Source: Eubacterium sp. MSJ-21
Lineage (GTDB): Bacteria; Bacillota; Clostridia; Lachnospirales; Lachnospiraceae
DNA: 64,000 nucleotides
NCBI RefSeq assembly: GCF_018918185.1
Contig: NZ_JAHLPZ010000002.1
Span: forward strand, 310,001-374,000
Direction of reading: 5' to 3'
Shown here: positions 9,912 through 19,735 of the stretch, one piece after another
Position numbering within the stretch: position 1 is the stretch's first letter
Layout of the letters: the number at the start of each line of letters is the position of its first letter
Translations under genes and position numbers: made by a program
Notes under the pieces: generated by a model
Databases searched by the model: none
What the model was told of the DNA's origin: nothing
What the model saw: only the letters and a program-made list of their open reading frames with translations

Positions 9912-10250
9912 AGTTTTCTCTCCGCAATCTATCAATAAGCTTCCAGGGTGGGCTTTTCTGCTTGCTTTTCTCTTCCTACGCCCACGCCATGTTTTTTTCC
10001 GCTCACCAATTTCTCACCACGCCCAGTTTTCTCCCCGCGACCTATCGATAAGCTTCCAAGGCGGGTTTTCTTACTTGCTTTTCTCTTTCTACGCCCACGC
10101 CGTGGTTTTTTCCGCCCACCAATTTCTCACCACGCCCAGTTTTCTCCCCACGACCTTGCAATAAGCTTCCAAAGTGGGCTTTCCCGCTTGTTTTTCTCCT
10201 CCCACGCCCACACTGTGGGTTTCTCTGCTCGCCAGCTTCTCTCCACGCCC
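9912..10250. repeat. Three tandem copies of a 113-bp unit
   Basis: Units start at 9912, 10025 and 10138, exactly 113 bp apart, each beginning AGTTTTCTC and carrying the blocks ATAAGCTTCCA, TACGCCCACGCC (or a variant) and ending TCTCACCACGCCC or similar. The third unit has diverged most. The period is not a multiple of three and the strongest open frames here simply run through the repeats, so I regard the array as non-coding. It fills most of the 540-bp gap between the broken regulator and the etfA terminator. Confidence 0.85.
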
Positions 10251-10330
10251 ACTTTAAGTCAAACAAACTTGCTCTGATTAGCGGTCGTAAAATGCACCGC
10301 ATAAATGCGTGCATTTTCCTCGTCGCTACG

Positions 10331-10367
10331 CAAAAAACCACCGCATACCTTACGATACACGGTGGTT
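10331..10367 (-). terminator. Rho-independent terminator of the butyrate operon
   Basis: On the minus strand AACCACCG and CGGTGGTT form an 8-bp stem with a 16-nt loop, followed by a run of T. It lies about 40 bp after the etfA stop codon. Confidence 0.85.
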
Positions 10368-10407
10368 CTAAACTCTTATTTACTATTTACTTTTGCAAAT
10401 AATCAAA

Positions 10408-11481
10408 TTACTTTGCAGCAAGCTCAGCCTTGATAGCCTCTGTCAGTGCTGGAACGATCTTGTTCAGATCACCAACAACACCATAATCAGCTACATCAAA
10501 GATTGGAGCGTCTGGATCCTTATTGATTGCAATAATGATATCAGACTCTTCCATACCAGCTACGTGCTGGATTGCTCCTGAGATACCGATTGCGAAGTAA
10601 ACTTGAGGACGTACAGTCTTACCTGTCTGACCAACCTGAAGCTCCTTTGGCTTCCAGCCTGAATCTACAACGGCACGTGAGCATGAAACCTGTCCGCCAA
10701 GTACGTCTGCAAGATCCTCCAAAAGCTTGAAGTTCTCAGCAGAACCAACACCACGGCCACCAGATACAAGAATCTTTGCATCCATGATATCCTTGATGTC
10801 TGAAACAGCCTTAGAAATCTCAAGGATCTCTACATATCTGTTATTTGGTTTGAAGCCTGGGTTGTAGTTGATAACCTCAGCCTTTGCACCCTCTACCTTG
10901 TCAAGCTTCTGCATAACGCCCGGACGTACAGTAGCCATCTGAGGACGGTTGTCTGGACATGCGATTGTAGCGATTGTGTTACCACCAAATGCCGGACGAG
11001 TCATAAGAAGCTGATTGTGCTTCTGCTCTTTTCCAGGGATTGGGTTAACAGGGAAATCACCAATCTCAAGTAATGTACAGTCAGCTGTAAGTCCTGTCTG
11101 AACTCTTGCTGAAACTGTAGGACCAAGATCACGGCCGATTGCTGTTGCACCAACCAACATGATTTCTGGCTTGAACTCATTGATAACTGAAGCAAGTGCG
11201 TGTGCATATGGCTCAGTTCTGTAATTCTTCAACTCTGGATCGTCTACTACGATTACCTTATCTGCACCGTAAGCAGCAAGCTCGTCTACAAGTCCTGAAA
11301 CATCAGAACCAACCAATACTGCTGTTACTTCTGTGCCTAACTTCTCTGCAAGTCTCTTTCCTTCGCCAACAAGCTCGAAAGAGATTCCGCTTAATACATT
11401 ATCTACCTGCTGTGCAAAGACGAATACGCCCTTGTACTTTGCTAATTCTTCTGCATTCATTGCTCCCATTTTATTCACCAC
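10408..11481 (-). CDS. etfA: Electron transfer flavoprotein alpha subunit
   Basis: EtfA pairs with EtfB to carry electrons to butyryl-CoA dehydrogenase; in clostridia the Bcd-Etf complex bifurcates NADH electrons to crotonyl-CoA and ferredoxin. The 357-residue protein shows the N-terminal alpha/beta domain and the C-terminal FAD domain with SGGRGVGSAENF and GISGAIQH. The last gene of the operon, 13 bp after etfB. Start is uncertain: two adjacent GTG codons (11481 and 11478) follow AAGGA closely, and an ATG lies three codons on; I report the longest. Confidence 0.96.
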   Translation of the reverse strand: MVNKMGAMNAEELAKYKGVFVFAQQVDNVLSGISFELVGEGKRLAEKLGTEVTAVLVGSDVSGLVDELAAYGADKVIVVDDPELKNYRTEPYAHALASVINEFKPEIMLVGATAIGRDLGPTVSARVQTGLTADCTLLEIGDFPVNPIPGKEQKHNQLLMTRPAFGGNTIATIACPDNRPQMATVRPGVMQKLDKVEGAKAEVINYNPGFKPNNRYVEILEISKAVSDIKDIMDAKILVSGGRGVGSAENFKLLEDLADVLGGQVSCSRAVVDSGWKPKELQVGQTGKTVRPQVYFAIGISGAIQHVAGMEESDIIIAINKDPDAPIFDVADYGVVGDLNKIVPALTEAIKAELAAK

Positions 11482-11494
11482 TTTTCCTTTTTAA

Positions 11495-12274
11495 TTAAAT
11501 TACATGCTTATCCTTCAGTTTACCAACAATATAGCTTACTGGATCTGCGTCTTCCGGAGCCATCTCGCCCTGACCCTTCTTAACCTTGTCAGAAGCTCTG
11601 GCGATCTTCGTTGGAGAACCGTTCAGACCGATGTTTGAATCATCAACATCTACAAGATCTGCTCTACCAAGAGTTGTGATCTCTGCGTTTACTGCATCGA
11701 AGATTCCACCTGGTGTCATATATCTTGGATCATTTAATTCAGAAAGTGCTGTGATAAGACATGGCATCTGAGCCTTTACCATATGGTAACCATCGTCATA
11801 CTGACGCTTAACGATTACGCTGTCTCCATCCACCTTGATCTCCTGTGCATAAGAGATAACTGGAAGTCCAAGGTGCTCAGCGATCTGAGGACCAACCTGA
11901 GCTGTATCACCATCGATAGCCTGACGGCCTGTGATAATCAGATCATAGTCAAGCTTTCTGATCGCACCAGCGATTGTTGTAGATGTTGCCCAGGTATCAG
12001 CACCACCAAGTACACGGTCTGTTACAAGAACACCCTTGTCAGCGCCCATAGCGATTGCTTCCTGAAGAACATCTGCAGCCTTTGGAAGTCCCATTGTAAG
12101 AACTGTAACCTCAGCGCCATACTGATCCTTCAGTCTAAGAGCTGCCTCAAGACCAGCCTTATCATCCGGGTTCATAATTGTGAGCATTGCTCCTCTATTC
12201 AATGTACCATCCGGGTTGAACTGTACGCCACCCTTTGTATCAGGTACCTGCTTAATACATACGATAATTTTCAC
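11495..12274 (-). CDS. etfB: Electron transfer flavoprotein beta subunit
   Basis: The 259-residue EtfB begins MKIIVCIKQVPDT and carries the family signature around ARDPRYMTPGG-like NDPRYMTPGGIFDA. It holds the bifurcating FAD in clostridial Bcd-Etf complexes and takes electrons from NADH. TGRQAIDGDTAQVGP is the conserved nucleotide-contact segment. It sits 13 bp after bcd and 13 bp before etfA, so translation is probably coupled and gives matched amounts of both subunits. Confidence 0.97.
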   Translation of the reverse strand: MKIIVCIKQVPDTKGGVQFNPDGTLNRGAMLTIMNPDDKAGLEAALRLKDQYGAEVTVLTMGLPKAADVLQEAIAMGADKGVLVTDRVLGGADTWATSTTIAGAIRKLDYDLIITGRQAIDGDTAQVGPQIAEHLGLPVISYAQEIKVDGDSVIVKRQYDDGYHMVKAQMPCLITALSELNDPRYMTPGGIFDAVNAEITTLGRADLVDVDDSNIGLNGSPTKIARASDKVKKGQGEMAPEDADPVSYIVGKLKDKHVI

Positions 12275-12287
12275 GATAAGTACCTCC

Positions 12288-13454
12288 TTACTTTAACAAG
12301 TTTGCTGAGATAACCATACGCTGTACTTCTGAAGTACCTTCGTAGATCTCTGTGATCTTAGCATCTCTCATCATACGCTCAACGTCATACTCCTTGATGT
12401 AACCATAACCACCATGAAGCTGTACACACTTTGTTGTTACTTCCATAGCAACCTCAGCAGCATAAAGCTTAGCCATAGCAGCCTCTACAGAGTAAGAAAC
12501 CTTAGCGCCACTCTGATACTCATCTTTCTTTCTTGCAGCCTTATATACAAGAAGCTTAGCAGCCTCAACCTTTGTAGCAAGGTCAGCAAGTACAAACTGT
12601 GTATTCTGGAACTGGGCAATTGATCTACCAAACTGCTTTCTTTCCTTTACATAGTTTACAGTTGTCTCAAGAGCGCCCTCAGCGATACCAAGTGCCTGAG
12701 CAGCGATACCGATACGACCACCATCGAGTGTGTGCATAGCAATATTGAAGCCCTTGCCCTTCTGTCCGAGAAGTGCATCCTTAGGGATACGGCAGTCTGT
12801 GAAGATCAACTCATATGTAGAAGAACCACAGATACCCATCTTGTTTTCCTTCGTACCAAATGTAAATCCAGGTGTTCCCTTCTCTACGATAAATGCAGAA
12901 ATCTCTTTCATCTTTCTGCCACGCTTCTCAATGATACCTGTAACAGCGATAACGATATATACGTCAGCTTCCTTACCATTTGTAATGAAGCACTTAGAAC
13001 CGTTCAATACCCACTCGTCACCATCAAGAACTGCCTTTGTCTGCTGTCCCTGTGCATCTGTACCGGCACCTGGCTCTGTCAGACCGAACGCGCCGAGCTT
13101 CTTACCAGATGCAAGATCCGGAACATACTTTGCCTTCTGCTCCGGTGTACCAAATGTTACGATCGGGTCTACGCACAGAGATGTATGTGCAGATACGATA
13201 ACACCTGTCGTACCACAAACCTTAGAAAGCTCTTCTACGCACATAGCATATGTGAGAATATCACAGCCCTGTCCGCCTAATTCCTTAGAAACAGGAATTC
13301 CTAAGAAACCATACTTTGCCATCTTGTCTACAGTCTCTCTTGGAAATCTGTGCTGCTCATCAATTTCCTGTGCAAGAGGCTTTACTTCGTTCTGCGCAAA
13401 ATCCTTGAACAGAGTCTGCGCCATTTCATACTTCTTGTCTAAAGTGAAATCCAT
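12288..13454 (-). CDS. bcd: Butyryl-CoA dehydrogenase
   Basis: Reduces crotonyl-CoA to butyryl-CoA with electrons from EtfAB. The 388-residue acyl-CoA dehydrogenase shows AFGLTEPGAGTDA and the catalytic glutamate in EIYEGTSEVQRMVIS near the C-terminus. I place the start at 13454 (MDFTLDKKYEMAQ) because GGAGG lies nine bases before it; the frame is open 19 codons further upstream without a ribosome site. Gene order hbd-bcd-etfB-etfA is the standard clostridial one. Confidence 0.97.
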   Translation of the reverse strand: MDFTLDKKYEMAQTLFKDFAQNEVKPLAQEIDEQHRFPRETVDKMAKYGFLGIPVSKELGGQGCDILTYAMCVEELSKVCGTTGVIVSAHTSLCVDPIVTFGTPEQKAKYVPDLASGKKLGAFGLTEPGAGTDAQGQQTKAVLDGDEWVLNGSKCFITNGKEADVYIVIAVTGIIEKRGRKMKEISAFIVEKGTPGFTFGTKENKMGICGSSTYELIFTDCRIPKDALLGQKGKGFNIAMHTLDGGRIGIAAQALGIAEGALETTVNYVKERKQFGRSIAQFQNTQFVLADLATKVEAAKLLVYKAARKKDEYQSGAKVSYSVEAAMAKLYAAEVAMEVTTKCVQLHGGYGYIKEYDVERMMRDAKITEIYEGTSEVQRMVISANLLK

Positions 13455-13531
13455 TCTTTCTATCCTCCATAATAGATTGATTATTACATCCGCACATGGC
13501 TGAAAAGCCACGTGCGGGGATTGTACGCTTA

Positions 13532-14404
13532 TTACTGAGCGTCAACAGGTGTCTTTGTGCGATCTGCATTGTATACATAGAAGCCCTTGCCTGTCTTACA
13601 GCCGAGGTTTCCACCACGTACCATCTTACGAAGCAATGGACATGCACGATACTTGCTGTCACCTGTTTCCTTATACAGAACATCCATGATTGCAAGGCAG
13701 ATATCCAGACCTACGAAATCACCTAACTCAAGTGGTCCCATTGGGTGATTTGCACCAAGCTTCATAGCTGCATCAATACCGGCGATATCAGAAACACCTT
13801 CCATCTTAATGAAAGCTGCTTCGTTGATCATCGGGATAAGGATACGGTTTACAACGAAACCAGCAGCCTCATTTACCTGTACAGGTGTCTTACCGATCTC
13901 TTCAGAGATCTTGATAATCTTATCAACAGTCTCCTGTGGAGTATTCACACCTGCGATAACCTCAACGAGCTTCATTCTGTCAGCAGGATTGAAGAAATGC
14001 ATACCGATCATAGGACGTGTAAGGCCATTTCCGATCTCTGTGATAGAAAGGGAAGATGTATTAGAAGCAAAGATACACTCTGGCTTTGCAATCTTGTCAA
14101 GCTCAGCAAATGTTGTCTTCTTAACTCCCATATCCTCGAATGCAGCTTCTACAATCAGATCGCAGTCTGCACAGAGATTTTCCTTCAGACCAGGTGTGAT
14201 GCTTGCAAGAATTGCATCTACCTTCTCCTGTGTCATCTTTCCTTTTTCTACAAGTCTAGCATAGCCTTTAGCGATCTTATCCTTTCCGCCTTCGGCCCAC
14301 TCCTGCTTGATGTCGCAAAGTGCAACCTCGTAACCATCAACCATAGCAAATGCCTTTGCAATGCCCTGTCCCATGGTACCAGCACCAATAACGCCAACCT
14401 TCAT
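13532..14404 (-). CDS. hbd: 3-hydroxybutyryl-CoA dehydrogenase
   Basis: Reduces acetoacetyl-CoA to 3-hydroxybutyryl-CoA. The 290-residue protein begins MKVGVIGAGTMGQG, a Rossmann GxGxxG motif, and contains the active-site histidine in GMHFFNPADRMKLVEV. The C-terminal helical domain shows NHPMGPLELGDFVGLD. AAGGAGG precedes the ATG. A 77-bp gap to bcd and a 40-bp gap to crt are consistent with one transcript. Confidence 0.97.
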   Translation of the reverse strand: MKVGVIGAGTMGQGIAKAFAMVDGYEVALCDIKQEWAEGGKDKIAKGYARLVEKGKMTQEKVDAILASITPGLKENLCADCDLIVEAAFEDMGVKKTTFAELDKIAKPECIFASNTSSLSITEIGNGLTRPMIGMHFFNPADRMKLVEVIAGVNTPQETVDKIIKISEEIGKTPVQVNEAAGFVVNRILIPMINEAAFIKMEGVSDIAGIDAAMKLGANHPMGPLELGDFVGLDICLAIMDVLYKETGDSKYRACPLLRKMVRGGNLGCKTGKGFYVYNADRTKTPVDAQ

Positions 14405-14444
14405 GTTTATTTCCTCCTTAAAATTTTAATTACTTACCTGTTTA

Positions 14445-15236
14445 TTATTTGTTCTGGAAAGGAACAACCTTTAACTTCTTCTCCTTGTCTTTCTCAAGGA
14501 AGTTGCCCATACCTGCCTTCTGGTCTTCTGTCTCGAAGCAGTCACCGAAGAGCTTCTCTTCGATCACGATTGCCTGATCCATATCTACCTGAAGTCCATC
14601 GTTGATTGCCTTCTTGCAGTTTCTAACAGCGATCGGAGCGTTTGCTGCGATGCCTGCTGCCATCTTCTTAGCTGCCGGAAGAAGCTCTTCCAATGGATAT
14701 ACAGCGTTTACAAGACCGATTCTGTATGCCTCATCTGCCTTAATATTTCTTGCTGTGTAGATCATCTGCTTTGCCATACCGGCTCCTACCAGACGAGCAA
14801 GTCTCTGTGTTCCACCAAATCCAGGTGTAATACCAAGACCTACCTCTGGCTGACCGAATACTGCATTCTCAGAACAGATACGGATATCACAGCTCATAGA
14901 AATCTCACAGCCACCGCCAAGTGCAAATCCGTTGATTGCAGCGATTACCGGGATCGGGAATGTCTCAATCTTACGGAATACATCATTTCCCTTCTTACCA
15001 AACGCTTCGCCCTCAGCCTTTGTAAGTGTAGACATCTCTCCGATATCAGCACCTGCAACAAATGACTTCTCGCCTGCGCCTGTAAGAACTACGGCTCTTG
15101 TTGTATCCAGATCGATTGCATCGAATGTAGCCTCAAGCTCATCCAACACCTGACTATTCAATGCATTCAAAGCCTTTGGTCTGTTGATTGTAACAACACC
15201 TACAAAGCCTTCCTGCTCATAAGTAATAAATTCCAT
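14445..15236 (-). CDS. crt: 3-hydroxybutyryl-CoA dehydratase (crotonase)
   Basis: Dehydrates 3-hydroxybutyryl-CoA to crotonyl-CoA. The 263-residue enoyl-CoA hydratase-family protein has the oxyanion-hole segments GEKSFVAGADIGEM and FALGGGCEISMSCDI, and the catalytic Glu in FGQPEVGLGITPGFGGTQRL. AAGGAG lies six bases before the ATG. It lies between thl and hbd in the butyrate operon. Confidence 0.97.
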   Translation of the reverse strand: MEFITYEQEGFVGVVTINRPKALNALNSQVLDELEATFDAIDLDTTRAVVLTGAGEKSFVAGADIGEMSTLTKAEGEAFGKKGNDVFRKIETFPIPVIAAINGFALGGGCEISMSCDIRICSENAVFGQPEVGLGITPGFGGTQRLARLVGAGMAKQMIYTARNIKADEAYRIGLVNAVYPLEELLPAAKKMAAGIAANAPIAVRNCKKAINDGLQVDMDQAIVIEEKLFGDCFETEDQKAGMGNFLEKDKEKKLKVVPFQNK

Positions 15237-15279
15237 CTTAATCTCCTTAAACTCTATCCATGTATGTTACGCGGCTCAA

Positions 15280-16464
15280 TTAGTCCTCAATCTTAACGAT
15301 TGTAGAGCAGCCCATACCACCACCGATACACAGTGTAGCAAGACCTGTCTTAGCACCTCTTGCCTGCATCTCATGAAGCAATGTAACAAGGATACGGCAT
15401 CCAGAAGCTCCAACCGGGTGACCAAGTGCGATTGCACCACCATTTGGATTGAGCTGCTTCTCTGTATCAATACCAAGATCCTTACCAACTGCGACTGACT
15501 GTGCAGCGAATGCCTCGTTTGCCTCGATGATATCGAAGTCTTCGATCTTCATGCCTGTCTTAGCCATAACCTTCTTTGTAGAAGCAACAGGTCCGATACC
15601 CATGATAGAAGGATCAACACCTGCAAGTGCGCCTGCAACGAATGTAGCCATAGGCTTAACACCAAGCTCTTTCGCCTTCTCCTCAGACATAACAACGATT
15701 GCTGCTGCACCATCGTTGATACCAGAAGCGTTACCAGCTGTAACGAATCCGCCTGGGTTGATTGTACGAAGCTTAGCCAGAGTCTCAACAGTTGTTCCAG
15801 GACGAGGACCCTCATCCTTCTTGAACTCGATTGTCTCTTTCTTCTTCTTAACCATAACTGGAACGATCTCTGCGTCAAATGCACCAGACTCCTGAGCTGC
15901 TGCTGCCTTCTGCTGGCTGTTTGCTGCAAATACATCAAGCTCCTCACGAGTCAGTCCCCACTGCTCACAGATGTTATCAGCTGTCTTGATCATGTGGTAA
16001 TCATTGAATGCATCCCAAAGAGCATCATTTACCATTGTATCAACGAGCTTGCCGTTGTTCATTCTGTAACCAAAACGAGCGTTCATAGCTGCATAAGGAG
16101 CCATAGACATGTTCTCCATACCACCTGCTACAACGATATCAGCATCACCTGCCTGGATCATCTGAGCTGCCATGTTAACACAGTTCAAACCAGAACCACA
16201 AACTACGTTTACTGTAACAGCAGGTGTCTCGATAGGAAGTCCAGCCTTCAGAGATGCCTGACGAGCTACGTTCTGTCCAAGACCTGCCTGGATAACGCAA
16301 CCCATATATACATGATCGACCTGATCTGCAGGAACGCCTGCTCTGTTCAGAGCCTCCTTGATTACGATAGAACCTAACACTGGTGCCGGTGTTGTCGAAA
16401 GAGCACCACCCATAGTACCGATTGCTGTACGACATGCGCCAGCTAAAACTACTTTCTTTGCCAT
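15280..16464 (-). CDS. thl: Acetyl-CoA C-acetyltransferase (thiolase)
   Basis: First step of butyrate synthesis: joins two acetyl-CoA into acetoacetyl-CoA. The protein of about 394 residues has the nucleophilic cysteine in [11 protein letters not shown] (Cys89 from the chosen start), the histidine in [12 protein letters not shown] and the second cysteine in CIGGGMGC. I start at MAKKVVLAG (16464); the GGAGG that overlaps an upstream in-frame ATG at 16482 serves as its ribosome site at about 11 bases. It heads the operon thl-crt-hbd-bcd-etfB-etfA. Confidence 0.97.
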   Translation of the reverse strand: MAKKVVLAGACRTAIGTMGGALSTTPAPVLGSIVIKEALNRAGVPADQVDHVYMGCVIQAGLGQNVARQASLKAGLPIETPAVTVNVVCGSGLNCVNMAAQMIQAGDADIVVAGGMENMSMAPYAAMNARFGYRMNNGKLVDTMVNDALWDAFNDYHMIKTADNICEQWGLTREELDVFAANSQQKAAAAQESGAFDAEIVPVMVKKKKETIEFKKDEGPRPGTTVETLAKLRTINPGGFVTAGNASGINDGAAAIVVMSEEKAKELGVKPMATFVAGALAGVDPSIMGIGPVASTKKVMAKTGMKIEDFDIIEANEAFAAQSVAVGKDLGIDTEKQLNPNGGAIALGHPVGASGCRILVTLLHEMQARGAKTGLATLCIGGGMGCSTIVKIED

Positions 16465-16579
16465 GATGAAATTTTCCTCCATTTCGTTTTATTGTTTCTA
16501 TCTGTGCCGATCATGCATATGTCGACACGCCTAGATAGATAATATCATAATTTCCATGGTTTCGCAATAAAAGAAACCT

Positions 16580-18607
16580 TTACTTTTGTTTCTTTTTATG
16601 TACATTGCGTATACTTTTCTTATTTTTTGTATTCATTTGTGGTTTCTGATTTTGTCCTTGCTTCTGGGCAGAATTTTTATGTTGCACATTCGAACGGTTT
16701 CCAGTTTGTTTGTTCAGCGTCCCATGTTGAGATTTTTTCTCATATACATCATTTTTCATCTTCCGTGGTTTGATCAGACAAGTTTTATCGAATCCAATCA
16801 AGTCTGTCCGCCCTGCTTTGACAAGTGCCTCATGCACCAGATCATAATTATCCGGATTCCTGTACTGTATCAAGGCCCGCTGCATCGCCTTTTCATGTGG
16901 CGAATTCGGTACATACACCTTTTCCATCGTCCGCGGATCGACACCGGTGTAATACATGCAGGTCGATATCGTGGATGGTGTCGGATAGAAATCCTGCACC
17001 TGCTCCGGCATGTAGCCTAAGTCCCTCAGATACTCTGCCAGTTCCACCGCTTCTTTCAGGGTAGAACCCGGATGCGATGACATGAGATATGGTACCATGT
17101 ACTGCTTTAAACCAAGTTCTTCATTGATCCGCTTGTATTTCCTGCAAAATGCCTGAAAGACTGCATTCTCCGGTTTGCCAAGTTTCATCAGCACCTTATC
17201 CGAGATATGCTCCGGCGCCACTTTCAACTGTCCGCTGATATGATATTTGCAAAGCTCCCGGAAGAACGTGTCATCCTTGTCCGCCATCAGATAATCAAAC
17301 CGGATACCTGAACGGATAAATACTTTTTTTACCTTCGGCAGACTCCGAAGCTCCCGCAGCAGTTTCAGATAATCCGAATGGTCCACGATCAGGTTCGGAC
17401 AAGGCTTCGGAAATAAGCACTGCTGATTCGCACAGACGCCATATTTTTCCTGTTTTTTACAGGCTCGCTGCCGGAAATTCGCCGTCGGTCCACCCACATC
17501 ATGGATATATCCCTTAAACTCAGGATCTTTCGTCATTTCCCTTGCTTCTTCTATAATAGAAGCATGACTGCGTGTCTGTAATGTCCGCCCCTGATGGAAT
17601 GTAAGCGCACAAAAACTACATCCGCCAAAGCACCCACGATTACTGACAAGTGAAAATTTAATCTCCGATATCGCTGGAATTCCACCTTGTGCTTCATAAA
17701 TCGGATGATAGGTCTTCGTATATGGAAGTGCATACACCTCATCCATCTCCAGCTCCGTCAAAGGATCTGCCGGCGGATTCTGGATCACATATTGATAATC
17801 TTTGTATTTTTCTACTAGAACCTTCGCGGTGATATGGTCAGTGTTATCATATTGTATCTTGAAGCTTCTCGCATAATTTAACTTATCTTCCTGTAATGCA
17901 TCATACGATGGAAGTTCAATATAGTCTTCATACAGATGTTCCAGATTTCTTGCTTTGTAGACGGTTCCATGAATAAAACTTAAATCTTTGATGTCGATAC
18001 CACTTTCCAGTGCATCTGCAATCTCCACGATTGCATGTTCACCCATACCATAGATTACCATATCCGCCTGCGCATCAACGAGAATCGAATGTTTGAGTTT
18101 GTTCGACCAGTAATCATAATGAGCCAGCCGGCGCAGACTTGCTTCAATGCCGCCTGCCACGATTGCTGCATCCTTGTATTTTTTCCGGATCAGATTGCAG
18201 TACACAACTGTCGCATAATCCGGTCTTTTTCCCATCTCTCCACCCGGCGTATAGGCGTCCGTATGCCGTCTTTTTTTAGAGACAGTATAATGGTTTACCA
18301 TCGAATCCATATTTCCCGCACACACCAGAAAGGCAAGCCTCGGTCTGCCATAAATAGCAATGGAGTTTTCATCCTTCCAGTCCGGTTGCGAAATAATTGC
18401 CACCTTATATCCATGTGCCTCTAACACCCGGCTTATAATCGCCGGTCCAAAAGATGGATGATCCACATAAGCATCCCCTATCACATAGACAAAATCCGGC
18501 TGTTCCCAGCCTCTTAATTGCATTTCCTTCTGCGTGAGCGGAAGGAATCTCTCGTCATACATATATTCCACGTCATGTTCACGCAGTGTTATTTTCCTAT
18601 TTTCCAC
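16580..18607 (-). CDS. YgiQ-family radical SAM protein
   Basis: A 675-residue member of the YgiQ (UPF0313) family of radical SAM proteins; reaction unknown. The [4Fe-4S]/SAM motif is CFGGCSFC at about residue 330, preceded by an N-terminal B12-binding-like domain. Further conserved cysteines occur in [18 protein letters not shown] and the Cys-Pro of PKPCPNL. The C-terminus is a basic, Lys/Gln/Asn-rich tail of about 60 residues that looks unstructured. It starts at GTG, 18 bp after mreB, so the two are likely co-transcribed. Confidence 0.9.
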   Translation of the reverse strand: MENRKITLREHDVEYMYDERFLPLTQKEMQLRGWEQPDFVYVIGDAYVDHPSFGPAIISRVLEAHGYKVAIISQPDWKDENSIAIYGRPRLAFLVCAGNMDSMVNHYTVSKKRRHTDAYTPGGEMGKRPDYATVVYCNLIRKKYKDAAIVAGGIEASLRRLAHYDYWSNKLKHSILVDAQADMVIYGMGEHAIVEIADALESGIDIKDLSFIHGTVYKARNLEHLYEDYIELPSYDALQEDKLNYARSFKIQYDNTDHITAKVLVEKYKDYQYVIQNPPADPLTELEMDEVYALPYTKTYHPIYEAQGGIPAISEIKFSLVSNRGCFGGCSFCALTFHQGRTLQTRSHASIIEEAREMTKDPEFKGYIHDVGGPTANFRQRACKKQEKYGVCANQQCLFPKPCPNLIVDHSDYLKLLRELRSLPKVKKVFIRSGIRFDYLMADKDDTFFRELCKYHISGQLKVAPEHISDKVLMKLGKPENAVFQAFCRKYKRINEELGLKQYMVPYLMSSHPGSTLKEAVELAEYLRDLGYMPEQVQDFYPTPSTISTCMYYTGVDPRTMEKVYVPNSPHEKAMQRALIQYRNPDNYDLVHEALVKAGRTDLIGFDKTCLIKPRKMKNDVYEKKSQHGTLNKQTGNRSNVQHKNSAQKQGQNQKPQMNTKNKKSIRNVHKKKQK

Positions 18608-18625
18608 GTATCTCTATCCTGTCTT

Positions 18626-19627
18626 TTACTCTTCCAAGGTTCTTCCGTCCTTGATATAATAATGCGCCGTTCCGGCGCCTGTCGCAACAACTTGATCCGG
18701 ATTCTTGATATTCACGACCGGAACACCTATCCTTTCCATAATCAGCTTGTCCATACCGAAGATCTTGCTTCCGCCTCCGGCAAGAATAATACCATGCTCG
18801 GAAATATCCGAAACAAGCTCTGGCGGAGCTCCCTCCAGCATGACACGGATAGCATCCATAATCTGATCTGTCTCCTCCTGACACGCCTCGATCATCTCAG
18901 ATGATTTGACAGCCATCTTTGTTGGAAGTCCACGTACCAGTTCCTTTCCACGTGCATATCCAATCGCATCCTGCTCCCGTGGATATACAGATCCAATGTC
19001 CTTCTTCAACTGCTCGGCAGAACTTTCGCCAAGCAACACATTGTGACGTTTGCGCATGTAACGGATGATTGCCTCATCAAAATCATCGCCACCGATCTTG
19101 ATAGAACTGCTCTGTTGTACGCCGCCTCTTGCAACAATCGCGATATCTGTCGTTCCCGCGCCAATATCCACAACCATCGCACCAACCGCGGATTCAATAT
19201 CCACACCTGCACCGATAGCTGCTGCAAATGGTTCTTCGAGTACATACACATTTTTTGCACCGGTACGATATACCGCGTCACACGCTGCACGTCGCTGTAC
19301 ATCCGTGACACCACTTGGTACACAGACGCAAATGTTTGGCTTCCCCCAGATCTTTCGTTTTGCAATCGCTGATTTCACATAGATCTTGAGCATACGCTCC
19401 GTCATAATATAATCGGAAATAACACCATTTCGAATTGGACGTGCTACTTCGATATCCTCCGGTGTTTTTCCAAGCATCTTCTTCGCTTTATTTCCAACCG
19501 CAATAATCTTTTTGCTCTTCGCTTCATATGCGACCACAGATGGCTGGTTGACCACAATCCCCTTGTCTTTTATGTATATGACCGTGTTCGATGTTCCAAG
19601 ATCTATACCGATATCTATATTTACCAC
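18626..19627 (-). CDS. mreB: MreB-family rod-shape actin homologue
   Basis: A 333-residue bacterial actin that polymerises under the membrane and guides lateral wall synthesis. The ATP-binding signatures are visible: phosphate-1 GIDLGTSNTVIY, phosphate-2 VVDIGAGTTDIAI and the adenosine motif GIILAGGGSKIFGMD. The GTG start follows AGAGGT by seven bases. It is not followed by mreC/mreD; instead ygiQ is downstream, and three architectural proteins lie upstream, separated by a terminator-like hairpin. Whether it is MreB, Mbl or MreBH cannot be decided from sequence alone. Confidence 0.93.
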   Translation of the reverse strand: MVNIDIGIDLGTSNTVIYIKDKGIVVNQPSVVAYEAKSKKIIAVGNKAKKMLGKTPEDIEVARPIRNGVISDYIMTERMLKIYVKSAIAKRKIWGKPNICVCVPSGVTDVQRRAACDAVYRTGAKNVYVLEEPFAAAIGAGVDIESAVGAMVVDIGAGTTDIAIVARGGVQQSSSIKIGGDDFDEAIIRYMRKRHNVLLGESSAEQLKKDIGSVYPREQDAIGYARGKELVRGLPTKMAVKSSEMIEACQEETDQIMDAIRVMLEGAPPELVSDISEHGIILAGGGSKIFGMDKLIMERIGVPVVNIKNPDQVVATGAGTAHYYIKDGRTLEE

Positions 19628-19690
19628 GTTTTATACCTCTTATCTTCTGGTTTCTTATTTATCATCTTGTCATCAGCTTATTACACAAAA

Positions 19691-19719
19691 AGCCGATGCT
19701 TAAATTATAAGCATCGGCT
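19691..19719 (-). terminator. Terminator between the coiled-coil gene and mreB
   Basis: AGCCGATGCTTA and TAAGCATCGGCT form a perfect 12-bp stem with a 5-nt loop, followed on the minus strand by TTTTT. It would end or attenuate transcripts coming from the three genes upstream of mreB. Confidence 0.85.
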
Positions 19720-19735
19720 CTTATTTTTTCAACGA

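Noticed and set aside
9948-10341. Open frames of about 100 codons on both strands
   Set aside because: They run through the 113-bp tandem repeats, lack ribosome sites and have repeat-driven composition.
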